DNA of 32,152 nucleotides, taken from contig PXRQ01000108.1 of the NCBI GenBank assembly GCA_003022005.1, forward strand, positions 12,145-44,296, read 5' to 3'. Each line of letters opens with the position of its first letter. Position 1 is the first letter of the stretch. Shown here piece by piece: positions 1 through 8,647 of this stretch. This DNA is from Halobacteriales archaeon QS_5_70_15. Lineage in GTDB: Archaea; Halobacteriota; Halobacteria; Halobacteriales; Haloarculaceae. The translations under genes were made by a program, and so were the position numbers. The notes under the pieces are model-generated. The model was given only the letters and a program-made list of their open reading frames with translations, had not been told where the DNA came from and ran no database searches.

Positions 1-497
1 GGGAGCGACCCGCCGGCGCGGAGGAGGTTCTGGTCGTGCCGGCGGACCCCGAGGTGGACGTGGTCGTCGACCCAGGGCGCGAAGAACCCCGAGCGGACGA
101 ACCGGCCGAGGGGGTCGCCGACCTCGACGCGGTCCCCCGGCTCCACGTCCGGGTCGACGTGGAGTATCCGGGCCACCAGGTCGGCGGTGTCGAGCGCGCC
201 GTCGTCCCCGCCGGTGGCGTCGAACCCCGAGGCGGCCCCGTCGACGTCCATCAGCAGGATGTGGTCGGTCGCCTCCGCGTACGCCTTCTGCGGGACGCGC
301 CGCTCGTGTGTGCCGAGGACCTCCCCGGCGACCGGCGAGGGGGCGACGTCGTCCTCCCGGTCCGGATCGCGGTAGAGGTCGACCGCACACCCCCGATCGT
401 GGGCCGGGTAGGGGGAGTTGTAGAGCGAGAACCGTACGAACGGTTCCAGCGCCCGCTCGGGGAGTCGGACGCGCGGCCCGTCCGGGTCATCGGTCAT
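1..497 (-). CDS. M23-like (lysostaphin-fold) protein, 3' end cut by window edge
   Basis: The frame is open from an ATG at 497 to the left edge of the window, so about 165 N-terminal residues are visible and the C-terminus is missing. Three features resemble M23 peptidase-type domains: an early His33 and Asp40 pair (HDRGCAVD), a lipoyl-like segment VEPGDRVEVGDPLG around residues 118-131, and an HVHVG motif with His146 and His148. Together these give the Hx(n)D plus HxH zinc-ligand pattern of the fold. No signal peptide is visible. Haloarchaea lack murein, so hydrolysis of peptidoglycan is not implied and the substrate is unknown. A second ATG at 490 is in another frame and gives no such motifs. 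The fold assignment is an inference from motifs only. Confidence 0.65.
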   Translation of the reverse strand, partial: MTDDPDGPRVRLPERALEPFVRFSLYNSPYPAHDRGCAVDLYRDPDREDDVAPSPVAGEVLGTHERRVPQKAYAEATDHILLMDVDGAASGFDATGGDDGALDTADLVARILHVDPDVEPGDRVEVGDPLGRFVRSGFFAPWVDDHVHLGVRRHDQNLLRAGGSL

Positions 498-677
498 CGT
501 CGAGGCGTTCGCCGGGAGGTGGTTTAGCCCCGTCGACCGAGGTAGCGCTCGGGGGGCAACGGGCGGGACGCTGCCGCGGTGGTCACCCCGTAGGCGCCCG
601 ATCACGTTCCGACCGAACGGGGGCCTCGAACGAGCGACGGTCGCCAGGGGGCCAGCCCTCGGCCCACGGAGCGCGAC

Positions 678-683
678 CCTTTA
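678..683 (+). promoter_or_regulatory. TATA-like box of the lipoate-ligase family gene
   Basis: The sequence CTTTAG lies 26-31 bases before the ATG at 709 within G+C-rich DNA. That spacing fits a leaderless haloarchaeal transcript starting at or near the ATG. The rest of 498-708 holds no gene that I can see. Confidence 0.4.
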
Positions 684-708
684 GCCGCCGGCCCGCCGAG
701 AGCCACCG

Positions 709-1302
709 ATGCGTGTCCTCAGGGGTCGGGCAGGGTCGATCGAGGAGGACCGGGCGGTCACCCGGACGCTCGCCGGCGACGTCGAGGGGAGCGGCGAGCC
801 GGTCGTCCGGGCGTGGACGCCCCACCGGCAGGTCGCGTTCGGCCGCCGCGACGCCCGGAGCGACGGCTACGCCCGGGCGAAACGGGCCGCCGAGGAACGG
901 GGGCGGGGGTTCCCGGCCTACGAGCGGGACGTCGGCGGTCGGGCCGTCGCCTACACGGGCAACACGGTGGCGTTCGTCCGGGTGGAACCCGTCGAGGACC
1001 TCCGGCGGGGCACGGACGAGCGGTACGACCGCGCCGTGGCCGACGTGCGCGGGGCGCTCCGGTCGCTCGGCGTCGAGGCGTGGGCGGGCGAGCCACCGGA
1101 GGCGTTCTGCCCGGGGGCGCACTCGCTGTCGACGGGCGCGGGGAAGGTCGTCGGGATCGCACAGCGGGTCAGACAGGGATCGGCGGCCACGGCGGGGATC
1201 GTCCTCGTCCGCGACCACGGGGAGATAGCGGACGTGCTCGCCCCCGTCTACGGGGCGCTCGGGGTCCCGTTCGACCCCGCGAGCGTGGGGCGGGTGGAGT
1301 AG
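709..1302 (+). CDS. Lipoate-protein ligase A / octanoyltransferase family protein
   Basis: This 197-residue protein has the core of the BPL/LplA/LipB family. ERDVGGRAVAY (about residues 73-83) corresponds to the RRxSGGGAV lipoyl-AMP loop. AGKVVGIAQRV (about 145-155) carries the conserved lysine, as in the KxxGxAQ motif. The likely role is attaching or transferring lipoyl or octanoyl groups to E2 or GcvH domains in the cytoplasm. It is shorter than bacterial LplA (about 340 residues) and lacks the C-terminal accessory domain, as many archaeal members do. The ATG at 709 follows a TATA-like box at the leaderless distance. Which exact activity it has (ligase, transferase or amidotransferase) cannot be told from sequence. 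Confidence 0.8.
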   Translation: MRVLRGRAGSIEEDRAVTRTLAGDVEGSGEPVVRAWTPHRQVAFGRRDARSDGYARAKRAAEERGRGFPAYERDVGGRAVAYTGNTVAFVRVEPVEDLRRGTDERYDRAVADVRGALRSLGVEAWAGEPPEAFCPGAHSLSTGAGKVVGIAQRVRQGSAATAGIVLVRDHGEIADVLAPVYGALGVPFDPASVGRVE

Positions 1303-1330
1303 ACCGGCGTCCGAGGCCCGGGCGGACGGG

Positions 1331-2038
1331 CTACGTCGGCGTGCGCGTCCCCGCGTCGGGGATCTCCCGTTCGGGGTCGGACAGCCCCGAGAGCTCCCAC
1401 GCGAACCGCTCGCGGACCTCCCGCCCGTACTCGCTCGCCGGCGTCGTCCCCTCGACGGTGTACCGGTAGGTGTTCAGCGTGGTTTCGGGGACCAGTGCCG
1501 AGCGTTCGACCTCCGCCTCGGTGTAGAGTAGGGTCGTCCCGATGCCGAGCACCTCGCCGCTCGCGAGGCCGTTCCGTTCGAAGACCTCGCGGTCGACGGC
1601 CGGGAGCTTCGAGAACCGGACGGTCCGGCCCTCGCGCTCGTCGCGGGTCACCACGTCCACCGTCACCGAGAAACGGATCGCGGGCATCCCCGCCGTGACC
1701 TCGGACGCGAGGCGGTAGACGGTGTCCCCGTAGACCAGGGGCTGATCGTCGGGAAGCGACGGGCGGGTCCGGTCGACCGTCGCCGACCCGTCGCGCTCGA
1801 GACGGTCGAGGCGTTCGCTTCCCGGCATCCGTTCGTCGCTCCCCTCCGGCGTGACGTCGTAGAGCACGCGCGACGGTATCTCGGCGTCCTCGATGGCATC
1901 CATCGAGAGGCGAGCGGTCGGCGGCTCCGCGGCGGCGTTCGATCCCGCCGCCCCTGACCCGCCGCCGGGAACCGCCGACGGACAGCCCGCGAGCGGGAGG
2001 AGGGCGACACCGGAGGTCAGGAGGGCACGGCGGCGCAT
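1331..2038 (-). CDS. Secreted lipoprotein of unknown function
   Basis: The 235-residue product begins MRRRALLTSGVALLPLAGC, a Tat-like twin-arginine N-terminus running into an LAGC lipobox, so it is probably exported and lipid-anchored at Cys19. A short Gly/Ala/Ser-rich linker follows, then a globular region rich in beta-type segments. I recognise no domain. A GGAGG stretch lies just before the ATG. It converges with the upstream lipoate-ligase family gene and is divergent from pyrC, so it is probably transcribed alone. Confidence 0.7.
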   Translation of the reverse strand: MRRRALLTSGVALLPLAGCPSAVPGGGSGAAGSNAAAEPPTARLSMDAIEDAEIPSRVLYDVTPEGSDERMPGSERLDRLERDGSATVDRTRPSLPDDQPLVYGDTVYRLASEVTAGMPAIRFSVTVDVVTRDEREGRTVRFSKLPAVDREVFERNGLASGEVLGIGTTLLYTEAEVERSALVPETTLNTYRYTVEGTTPASEYGREVRERFAWELSGLSDPEREIPDAGTRTPT

Positions 2039-2111
2039 GCCTCCGCCGTATCCGTCTGACGGTGAACGTCTTCGGGCCTCGGGTCCCCCTCACCCGCCGC
2101 TTCCGGGAGAC

Positions 2112-2117
2112 GTATAC
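2112..2117 (+). promoter_or_regulatory. TATA box of pyrC
   Basis: GTATAC lies 24-29 bases before the pyrC ATG at 2141, the standard position for a leaderless haloarchaeal mRNA. No Shine-Dalgarno sequence precedes the start. Confidence 0.5.
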
Positions 2118-2140
2118 CCCTCGGGCCGCTCGTACGCGTA

Positions 2141-3454
2141 ATGCTCATCGCGAACGCGACGCTCGCCGACGGCCGCGAGGCCGACGTGCGGGTGTCCGGC
2201 GAGTCCATCGCGGCCGTCGGCGACCTCGATCCCGACGGGGAGGGGGACGTCATCGACGCGGGAGGGAAGCTCCTGCTACCCGGGATGATCGACATCCACG
2301 TCCACTTCCGGGAGCCGGGGTACCCCCGGAAGGAGACGTGGGCCTCCGGATCACGGAGCGCCGCCGCGGGCGGCGTCACCACCGTCGTCGACCAGCCGAA
2401 CACCGATCCGCCCACGATCTCCGGCGATGCGTTCGACGAGAAGGTCGAACTCGCTGGGGCCTCGTGTGTGGACTACGGGATCAACGGCGGCGTGACCCCG
2501 GACTGGAGCCCCGACCCGCTGTTCGACCGGCCGCTGTTCGCGCTCGGCGAGGTGTTCCTCGCGGACTCGACGGGGAACATGGGCATCGAGGCGGACCTGT
2601 TCGAGTCGGCGCTCCGGCGGGCCACCGACGAGGGCGTGCCCGTCACCGTCCACGCCGAGGACGCCGGCCTGTTCGAGGACTCCGCACGGGACCGGCCAGC
2701 CGACGACTACGACGCCTGGTCGGCCTACCGGACCCCCGAGGCGGAACTCGCCGCGATCGAGCGGGCCTGCGAGGTGGCCGAGGACGTCGGCGCGCGCGTC
2801 CACGTCGCGCACACCTCGACGCCCGAGGGGGTCGACGCCGCCGGCGGCGCCGGGATGACGACCGAGGTGACGCCGCACCACCTCCTGCTCTCGCGGGACG
2901 ACCTCGAGGCGTTGGGGACGTTCGGTCGGATGAACCCGCCCCTCCGGAGCGAGGCGCGGCGCGAGGCGCTCTGGGAACGGCTGGTCGACGGGACCATCGA
3001 CATGGTCGCGACCGACCACGCGCCGCACACCCGCCTCGAGAAGGACGCGAGCGTCTGGGAGGCCCCGTCCGGCGTGCCGGGCGTGGAGACGGCCCTGCCG
3101 CTGCTGTTGAACGCGGCCCGGGAGGGGGAGATCGGCTACGAGCGGGTCCGGGACGTGACGGCCGCCAACCCCGCCGAGCGGTTCGGCCTCGACCGGAAGG
3201 GCCGCATCGAGCCGGGACGCGATGCCGACCTCGTCCTCGTCGATCCCGAGGCGACGAGATCGATCCACGGTCCCGACCTCCACTCGCGCTGTGGCTGGTC
3301 GCCGTTCGAGACGTTCGAGGGCGTCTTCCCCGAGTGGACGATGCTCCGGGGCCGGTTCGTCTACCGGGAGACGGGGTCCGGTGCGACCGGAGCGGGCGGC
3401 CGGGACGGCGCGTTCCGGGAAGGGGTGGGCCGCAACGTCCGGACGCGAGGATAG
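2141..3454 (+). CDS. pyrC: Dihydroorotase
   Basis: This 437-residue amidohydrolase interconverts carbamoyl-aspartate and dihydroorotate, the third step of pyrimidine synthesis, in the cytoplasm. The signatures appear in order: DIHVHFREPG at residues 51-60 (metal ligands His53 and His55, substrate Arg57), TVHAED, HVAHTST, EVTPHHLLL with further metal histidines, and MVATDHAPH with the catalytic Asp. Length and motif order fit a class I archaeal or bacterial-type enzyme. The last 30 residues or so are Gly/Arg-rich and outside the usual domain. No other pyr gene is adjacent. The ATG at 2141 is supported by the TATA box at 2112. Confidence 0.95.
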   Translation: MLIANATLADGREADVRVSGESIAAVGDLDPDGEGDVIDAGGKLLLPGMIDIHVHFREPGYPRKETWASGSRSAAAGGVTTVVDQPNTDPPTISGDAFDEKVELAGASCVDYGINGGVTPDWSPDPLFDRPLFALGEVFLADSTGNMGIEADLFESALRRATDEGVPVTVHAEDAGLFEDSARDRPADDYDAWSAYRTPEAELAAIERACEVAEDVGARVHVAHTSTPEGVDAAGGAGMTTEVTPHHLLLSRDDLEALGTFGRMNPPLRSEARREALWERLVDGTIDMVATDHAPHTRLEKDASVWEAPSGVPGVETALPLLLNAAREGEIGYERVRDVTAANPAERFGLDRKGRIEPGRDADLVLVDPEATRSIHGPDLHSRCGWSPFETFEGVFPEWTMLRGRFVYRETGSGATGAGGRDGAFREGVGRNVRTRG

Positions 3455-3670
3455 TCCGCTACGGCCCGTCCGAGGGAGGCGTACCCACGGGAACGGGCGC
3501 CGTCCGAACCGACCCGTCGTCGCCTGGCCGACCTACTTTTCCACTCCCGAATTATGAAAAGAAGTCTGGTCGTGGCGATGGGGATCTCTGAGGCACGAAT
3601 GGCGGTTCTGAGGACGGCTGCGATGCCGGGGCCACAAGAGTAATCGTGTCGGCAGTGCGAACATCGTTCG

Positions 3671-4660
3671 ATGAGGTGCCAGCGGGTGACGATCGTGCTC
3701 GGCGTGGCCACGCTGACGCTCCTCGCCGGCTGCGTCGGGTCGATCGCCCCCGACGCCGGTGAACCTATCGACGGCGGGGACGATCCCGGACGGACCACCG
3801 CCGCGACCGGCACGGAAACGTCGACGGGCACGGTGGCCACGGACCCCTACGGGGGACGGACGCTCGTCGTCGCGGTCGAGAACCCGACGAACGGGACGCG
3901 GGACTACGCGCCGCTGGTGCGTCGGGCGCTCGACTACTGGGAGGCCAACGCCTCCGGATACGTCGCCTTCGACGTCTCCTACCGGCTCGACCCCGACGCG
4001 ACCGACCCCGACTTCGTGGTGACGGTCGTCGACCGCATCGAGGAGTGCGGCTCCGAGCACGACCAGCCCGCCGGCTGCGCGCCGTACATCACCCGGCCGT
4101 CGCAGTTCACCCCGCCCGAGCGGGTTCGCGTCGTGGGTGGACTCACCGACGAGTCGGTAGTACGGGTGCTGATACACGAGTTCGGGCACACGCTCGGGCT
4201 CGACCACGACGACGAACCGCGGGCGGTGATGCGGGCGGAGAACCGCCTCGCGACGCTCCCACAGCGCGACGCCGTCGACCGATCGTTCGCGTGGCCGAAC
4301 CGCACCCTCTCGGTCCACGTCGACGTTCAGGACGACGCCGGCGACCGGGCGGACGTCGAGCGCCGGGTCGAGGGGACGCTCGCGTACTTCGACCGCGGGG
4401 CCGCGGGGACCGTCCCGGACGGCGTCTCGTTCGTCCGGACGTCGGACCGGTCCGCCGCCGACGTCGTGATCCAGGTCGGCGGCGACCACCCGTGTGACCG
4501 CGACAGCGGCTCGTGTCGTCGGCTCAGGGGGCTCGATCCCGACGGCGACGACCGGCTGGAGCCGGAGCCGCTGCGGACCTCGGCGACGTACGACGAGCGG
4601 CGGAGCGAGTGGTGGGCGGCGTCGAACGCCTCGGCCGCCACGACGACGCCCACGGGCTGA
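3671..4660 (+). CDS. Lipoprotein with a metzincin-type zinc protease domain
   Basis: The 329-residue protein starts with a signal peptide ending LLAGC (lipobox Cys21), then a Gly/Thr-rich linker. The zinc site is HEFGHTLGLDH at residues 169-179, an exact HExxHxxGxxH metzincin motif, as in matrixin-like haloarchaeal proteases. Two cysteines (ECGSEHDQPAGC) precede it. The C-terminal third echoes the first domain: ADVVIQVGGDHPCDRDSGSC resembles PDFVVTVVDRIEECGSEHDQ, but no HExxH follows. This suggests a degenerate internal duplication. It probably acts outside the cell as a membrane-tethered protease on an unknown substrate. A TATA-like GTAATC near 3640 supports the ATG at 3671. Confidence 0.8.
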   Translation: MRCQRVTIVLGVATLTLLAGCVGSIAPDAGEPIDGGDDPGRTTAATGTETSTGTVATDPYGGRTLVVAVENPTNGTRDYAPLVRRALDYWEANASGYVAFDVSYRLDPDATDPDFVVTVVDRIEECGSEHDQPAGCAPYITRPSQFTPPERVRVVGGLTDESVVRVLIHEFGHTLGLDHDDEPRAVMRAENRLATLPQRDAVDRSFAWPNRTLSVHVDVQDDAGDRADVERRVEGTLAYFDRGAAGTVPDGVSFVRTSDRSAADVVIQVGGDHPCDRDSGSCRRLRGLDPDGDDRLEPEPLRTSATYDERRSEWWAASNASAATTTPTG

Positions 4661-4681
4661 CCGAGCGCCACGCCGCCGCGC

Positions 4682-5095
4682 TCAGCGGTGGAGCGTCGAG
4701 ACGCGGGCGTTCTCCTTGAGTTCGATCCCCGAATCGGGGACGACCACCGGCACCCGCGGGAGCTCCGTGACCCGCAAGGTCGGGTGGAACGCGCCGCGTT
4801 CGGCCAGTTCGATACGGGGGCAGAGCGTCACCGGTTCGTCGGCGTCGAGCCGCTCGTTGTACTCGAGGAGGTGGACGCCGCCGTCGAGGGTCCACCAGCC
4901 GTAGTCGTCGTCGGGGTCGCGTTTCTCGGGATCGACCTCGACCGTCGCGGCGGGCTCCAGCTCGCCACCGCCGAAATCGACCTGCCCCGGTTCGGTCGGC
5001 TCGTGGACCGCCGTGACCGTCAGGTCCAGCCCCGTACCCCCGGTCTGTGTCGGTTCGTGGACGAGCCCCGAGACGGCGTCGGCGAGGTTCGACAT
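4682..5095 (-). CDS. dUTPase / dCTP deaminase family protein
   Basis: The 137-residue product (from the ATG at 5095) has the segments of the trimeric dUTPase/dCTP deaminase fold: TGGTGLDLTVTAV near the N-terminus, VTLCPRIELAERGAFHPTLR in the middle and GIELKENARVSTL at the C-terminus. Family members hydrolyse dUTP or deaminate dCTP and so keep uracil out of DNA. Which reaction it catalyses, if any, cannot be read from the motifs. An in-frame ATG at 5122 would add nine residues, but MSNLADAVSG is the more family-like start. The gene lies downstream of the M29 aminopeptidase gene on the same strand, separated by about 200 bases of repetitive DNA. Confidence 0.65.
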   Translation of the reverse strand: MSNLADAVSGLVHEPTQTGGTGLDLTVTAVHEPTEPGQVDFGGGELEPAATVEVDPEKRDPDDDYGWWTLDGGVHLLEYNERLDADEPVTLCPRIELAERGAFHPTLRVTELPRVPVVVPDSGIELKENARVSTLHR

Positions 5096-5139
5096 ACCCC
5101 GTCCTACGGCCGCGAAGGACAAGTGCGCTGTCCCGCCCC

Positions 5140-5293
5140 CGCCACTTCGGTACCGCTCGCGGCACCGCTACGCTCGCGGCTCCCTCCGGTCACCGCTCGG
5201 GTGTCCGAGGCGCTCGCTGCGTTCGCGCCTCGCTACTCCTCGCGGCTCACTGCGCTCGCCGCTCGGCAGGGAGGCCTCCCTCCGGTCGGCCTC
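5140..5293. repeat. Low-complexity CGCTCGC-type intergenic repeats
   Basis: Between two minus-strand genes lies a stretch built of short recurring units: CGCTCGCGGC-like words repeat several times, CTCCCTCCGGTC occurs twice (about 5179 and 5276), and GGGAGGCCTCCC forms a perfect 12-base palindrome near 5269. No coding frame is convincing. This may be a spacer of decayed repeats or may form RNA hairpins upstream of the dUTPase-family gene. Confidence 0.5.
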
Positions 5294-6397
5294 TCACTCC
5301 TCGAACCCCTCTTCCCACCGGAAGGTCCCGTTCCGCTGGACGACCTCGCCGTCGACCTCCAGCCGGGCGTCCTCGCTCACGTCGGTGATCATGTCGACGT
5401 GGACCGCCGAGTCGTTGGCCTGGTCCTCGTTGCCGTCGGGGAAGTTCGACTCGTAGGCCCGACCCACGGCGAGGTGTACGGTGTCCCCCATCTTCTCGTC
5501 GAAGAGGATGCTGTCGGTGAACCGGTCGATGCCGCGGTTCATCCCGATACCGAGTTCGCCGAGCCGGCGGGCTCCCTCGTCGGTGTCGAGGACCTCCGTC
5601 AGCGCGTTCTCGCCCTGTTCGGCGGAGTGGTCGACCACCTCGCCGTCCTCGAAGGTCAGGTGGACGTCACGCACGCGGCGGGAGTTGATCGTCATCGGGA
5701 CGTCGAAGTACACCTCGCCCTCCGTGGCGTGGGGGGCGGTGAACACCTCGCCCGAGGGGAGGTTGTGCGAGTCGTAGGCGACACTGGCCGCCGAGTTCAC
5801 CGCCACCCGCCCGTCCACCCGCATCGTCAGGTCAGTGTCCTCGTTTACCAGCCTGACCTCCTCGCCCCCGTCGAGTATCTCCTTCATCCTCGCCATCTCC
5901 CCGGCGAGCGACTCCCAGTCGCGGAGGACGGCGTCGTAGACGAAGTCGCGGTACTCCTCGAACGCCATGCCGGCCTGCTGTGCGCCGGCCCGCGTCGGGT
6001 GGACCGTGCTCACCCACCTGGTGTCCATCCGTGCCTCGCGGATCGCCCGTCTCGCCCGGCTCGCGGCCTGCAGCCGTTCGCCCGGGACGTCGGCCATCGC
6101 GGTCGTGTTCCGCGGCCCGCCGAGCGAGAGCACGCTGTCGGCGTTCTCGTACAGGGCGAGTTCGTACTCCGGATCGGCCTCGAACTCGCCGTCGTGGGCG
6201 TTCAGGTGCGCCCGCGAGACCTCCTCGGAACTGTAGAGCGTGACGAGGGTCGCCCCCCGCTCGCCGAGTTCCTGCGCTACTGCCACCGCGAGGTCGTGGG
6301 CGCCCTCCCCGACCCGCAGGACCACGTCGTCGCCCGCCCCGATTCGTGCGCTCCAGTCGACAAGCGTCTCCGCGTGCTTGCGTGTCCGGGGATCCAT
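5294..6397 (-). CDS. Aminopeptidase, M29 (AmpS/PepS) family
   Basis: The 367-residue protein matches the M29 metalloaminopeptidase family, cytoplasmic enzymes that trim N-terminal residues from peptides. The metal and catalytic residues appear in order and with family spacing: Glu217 (LPSGEVF), Glu281 (ELGIGMN), His308 and Tyr315 (VHLAVGRAY), then His333 and Asp335 (AVHVDMI). All are present, so it should be active. The ATG at 6397 has an ATTTGCC TATA-like box about 27 bases upstream. A second, less complete M29 protein is encoded at 11043-12008. Confidence 0.88.
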   Translation of the reverse strand: MDPRTRKHAETLVDWSARIGAGDDVVLRVGEGAHDLAVAVAQELGERGATLVTLYSSEEVSRAHLNAHDGEFEADPEYELALYENADSVLSLGGPRNTTAMADVPGERLQAASRARRAIREARMDTRWVSTVHPTRAGAQQAGMAFEEYRDFVYDAVLRDWESLAGEMARMKEILDGGEEVRLVNEDTDLTMRVDGRVAVNSAASVAYDSHNLPSGEVFTAPHATEGEVYFDVPMTINSRRVRDVHLTFEDGEVVDHSAEQGENALTEVLDTDEGARRLGELGIGMNRGIDRFTDSILFDEKMGDTVHLAVGRAYESNFPDGNEDQANDSAVHVDMITDVSEDARLEVDGEVVQRNGTFRWEEGFEE

Positions 6398-6521
6398 GCC
6401 GGCGGGTCGTCGGGCGGGGGCAAATGGATGGCGTTCGAGGCTCCCGGAACGACCCGTCGGGGAACCGGCAACCGACGCGGCCTGCGGAACCCACAGGCGT
6501 TCCCCGTTCGTACGGTCGACC

Positions 6522-6986
6522 GTGAGCGACGACGACGCCGACCCCGAGTACGACGTCGACTTCCGCGAGCGTCCCGAGGCCTACGAGGTCGGCCGCGGGG
6601 AACAGGGCGCGTTCAAGATCCAGCCCTACAAGGGCGAGCTCCTGCCGCTGTGGGGCATCGCGGACCTCGACGCCGCCGAGGAGGGCGCGGAGGCCGTCTA
6701 CGAGCGGTACCGCGAGTACCGCGACCGCGGGGAGTTCCCGGGGATGGACATGGCCCGGAAGTACCTCCAGATGGGGTGGACCCGGGCGATGCGGTACGCG
6801 AAGTACCCCGGCGGAAAGAAGTACGAAGAGAACGAGGCCGGCGAGCGGGTTGAGCGGGAACCGCAGGAGTGGTACGACGAGGAGAAACGGGAGATCGCCC
6901 TCGTCTACAAGGGGTATCTCGACCGGGTGCGTGAGGACGAGGTGTACCAACGGATGCGCGAGGAGCACGAGGACCGATACGGATGA
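6522..6986 (+). CDS. DUF4385 family protein
   Basis: The 154-residue protein has the DUF4385 pattern. An N-terminal YDVDFRERPEAYEVGRGEQG is followed by FKIQPYKGELLPLW, a helical middle, and WTRAMRYAKYPGGKKY. The C-terminus is charged and helical. The family has no established function. The GTG at 6522 is chosen because homology-like sequence begins right after it. The same frame stays open to an ATG at 6240, but that extension runs antisense over the M29 gene and is not protein-like. Divergent from the M29 aminopeptidase. Confidence 0.8.
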   Translation: MSDDDADPEYDVDFRERPEAYEVGRGEQGAFKIQPYKGELLPLWGIADLDAAEEGAEAVYERYREYRDRGEFPGMDMARKYLQMGWTRAMRYAKYPGGKKYEENEAGERVEREPQEWYDEEKREIALVYKGYLDRVREDEVYQRMREEHEDRYG

Positions 6987-7162
6987 CCCTCCGCGTCGAC
7001 GGGAACGGCCGAAGGGAATCCCCGAGAGCGGCCTCGCAGTGACGGGGCCTCCGAACCGTTTCGAAAGATCCCGCCCCATCCGGAGCGTCGGCCGTCGACG
7101 GTGTGCCCGAAGACCGCCGCCCCCCCGCCGGATTCTTGACCGTTGCACTCCACCCGACGAAC

Positions 7163-8074
7163 GTGACCGACGGGGACCTCCGGCTCGCGGTGGCGACCGA
7201 CGCCGAGACGCTCGCGCGGATACGGGAGCCCCTCGCCGAGCGCGGCGTCCGCGCGGAGTTCGTCCCGACGAGCGAGCGGACGGTCGCCCTCGACGCGGCG
7301 GGAAGGGCGGAGTTCGACGGCTTCGACGTCGGCTTCGTCTTCCCCTCCCGACTGGCCGAGGGTGGCGTCGCCGACGCACTCCTGGGGGTGTCGTGGGTGA
7401 ACGGCCGCGAGGCGGTGCTCCGCTCGCGGCACAAGGGCGAGGCGCTGGCCCGCCTCCGCCGGGCGGGCGTCCCCATCCCCGAGACGGTGGTGGTGTCGAA
7501 CCCCGTGAGCGAGGCCGACCTCCGCGAGACCTGGGAGCGGTTCGACCCGCCGGTCGTGGTCAAACCGAACTCGACGACCCGTGGGGTGGGCGTGGCGAAG
7601 GTGGCGGACCTCGACTCCTTTCTCGGCGTGGTCGACTACCTCGACCTCGTCCACGACTACCGGGCGACCGGCGACCGCTCCTTTCTGGTCCAGGAGTACC
7701 TCCCCGACGCGCGGGACTACCGCGTGATGTGCGTCGAGGGGGAGTACGTCGGCGCGGTCGAGCGCCGGCTCCCGGACGAGGTGCTGGAGTCGGGCGGGTG
7801 GAAACACAACGTCCACCGGGGCGCGGAGGCGACGGGCGTGCGCCCGCCCGCCGAGCATCGCCAGGCCGCCGAGCGGGCGGCGCGGGCGCTCGGTATCCGA
7901 TGGCTCGGCGTGGACCTGCTGGTGTCCGGCGAGCGGGTCGTGGTCAACGAGACCAACGCCCGGCCGACGGTCGACGCCGCGACGAAGTACGAGGACGGCT
8001 TCTACGACCGACTCGCGGGGCTCGTCCGCGGGGCGGCCGAGGAGGGGGATGCCCCCGTGGAGCGGAGCCCCTGA
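7163..8074 (+). CDS. RimK-type ATP-grasp ligase
   Basis: The protein (303 residues from GTG 7163) has an ATP-grasp architecture: an N-terminal Rossmann-like part, the nucleotide-binding strand PPVVVKPNSTTRGVGVAKV, the hinge FLVQEYLPDARDYRVMCVEG, and the metal site GVDLLVSGERVVVNETNARP with the conserved Glu and Asn. RimK/LysX relatives ligate amino acids to carboxylates of proteins or small molecules. The substrate here is unknown. A GTG at 7103 would add 20 residues (MPEDRRPPAG and on) that look non-conserved, so 7163 is preferred. No partner genes such as lysW are adjacent. Confidence 0.8.
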   Translation: MTDGDLRLAVATDAETLARIREPLAERGVRAEFVPTSERTVALDAAGRAEFDGFDVGFVFPSRLAEGGVADALLGVSWVNGREAVLRSRHKGEALARLRRAGVPIPETVVVSNPVSEADLRETWERFDPPVVVKPNSTTRGVGVAKVADLDSFLGVVDYLDLVHDYRATGDRSFLVQEYLPDARDYRVMCVEGEYVGAVERRLPDEVLESGGWKHNVHRGAEATGVRPPAEHRQAAERAARALGIRWLGVDLLVSGERVVVNETNARPTVDAATKYEDGFYDRLAGLVRGAAEEGDAPVERSP

Positions 8075-8089
8075 GCGGCGCCGGGCGGG

Positions 8090-8476
8090 CTACCCGAGGC
8101 TGATGTTCTTCGATCCGTCGGCCCGCTCGAGCGTGATCTCGACGACGCCGTTGTTGAACGTCGCCCGCGCGGAGTGCTCGTCGACCGTCGTCGGCAGGTC
8201 GACGCGCTCCTCGTACTCGCGGGTCTCCGTCCCGGCGACGACGGTCACGCGTTCGCCGTCGCACTTGATATCGATCCCGTCCTTCTCCACGCCCGGGAGG
8301 TCGCCCACGACCCGGATGCGGTCGTCCTCCTCGTACACCGAGAAGTGCGCGTCCGCCCCGAACCCCGTCCCGTCCATCTCGACGTCGGGACCCCGGCCGG
8401 TCATCTCGTCCATCATCCGCTCGAGTTCGCGGAAGAAGTCCGAGAAGGGGTCCTCGTCGCGGTCATCACGGCGCAT
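8090..8476 (-). CDS. Hsp20 / alpha-crystallin family small heat-shock protein
   Basis: The 128-residue protein has an N-terminal DPFSDFFRELERMMDEM arm, then an alpha-crystallin domain with DDRIRVVGDLPGVEKDGIDI and the family hallmark FNNGVVEITL near the C-terminus. The tail is SKNISLG, a short extension with an IxLG-type end. Small Hsps form oligomers that hold unfolding proteins in the cytoplasm. A CCTTTTGCC TATA-like box lies about 27 bases upstream of the ATG at 8476, fitting a leaderless transcript. It converges with the RimK-type gene. Confidence 0.9.
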   Translation of the reverse strand: MRRDDRDEDPFSDFFRELERMMDEMTGRGPDVEMDGTGFGADAHFSVYEEDDRIRVVGDLPGVEKDGIDIKCDGERVTVVAGTETREYEERVDLPTTVDEHSARATFNNGVVEITLERADGSKNISLG

Positions 8477-8550
8477 GGGGACGGTATGCCCGACCGTGGC
8501 AAAAGGCTTCTGACAGCGTCAAGCTCCGACCCGGCGAACGGGGAACAGGT

Positions 8551-8630
8551 TCACACGGTCGCGTTCCGCCCTCCGCCGGCGATAGCCGGTACCGCCCGGA
8601 GGACGGTAGATCGCCACGCACGACCGTATC
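8551..8630 (-). repeat. Palindromic intergenic repeat, copy 1 (downstream of gapB)
   Basis: Read on the minus strand this 80-base element starts GATACGGTCGTGCGT and ends GACCGTGTGA, with the shared inner words TACCGTC and TATCGCC. The same blocks, in the same order and at nearly the same spacing, occur at 10864-10944 and 13437-13520. It begins 17 bases after the gapB stop codon and runs in the gapB direction. The outer arms are imperfectly complementary, and an inner GGCGAT/ATCGCC pair could nest inside them. Confidence 0.85.
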
Positions 8631-8647
8631 CGGCCGCGGTTCGGTCC

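Noticed and set aside
308..1228. Long plus-strand frame overlapping the lipoate-ligase region
   Set aside because: It is Arg/Pro/Gly-rich, has no motifs and overlaps two better-supported genes; high G+C keeps such frames open.
2062..3591. Plus-strand frame of 509 codons across pyrC
   Set aside because: It is a shadow frame of dihydroorotase with Arg-rich composition and no domain.
5140..5293. CRISPR-like array from recurring CGCTCGC words
   Set aside because: The units are short, unevenly spaced and lack unique spacers of constant length; no cas genes are nearby.
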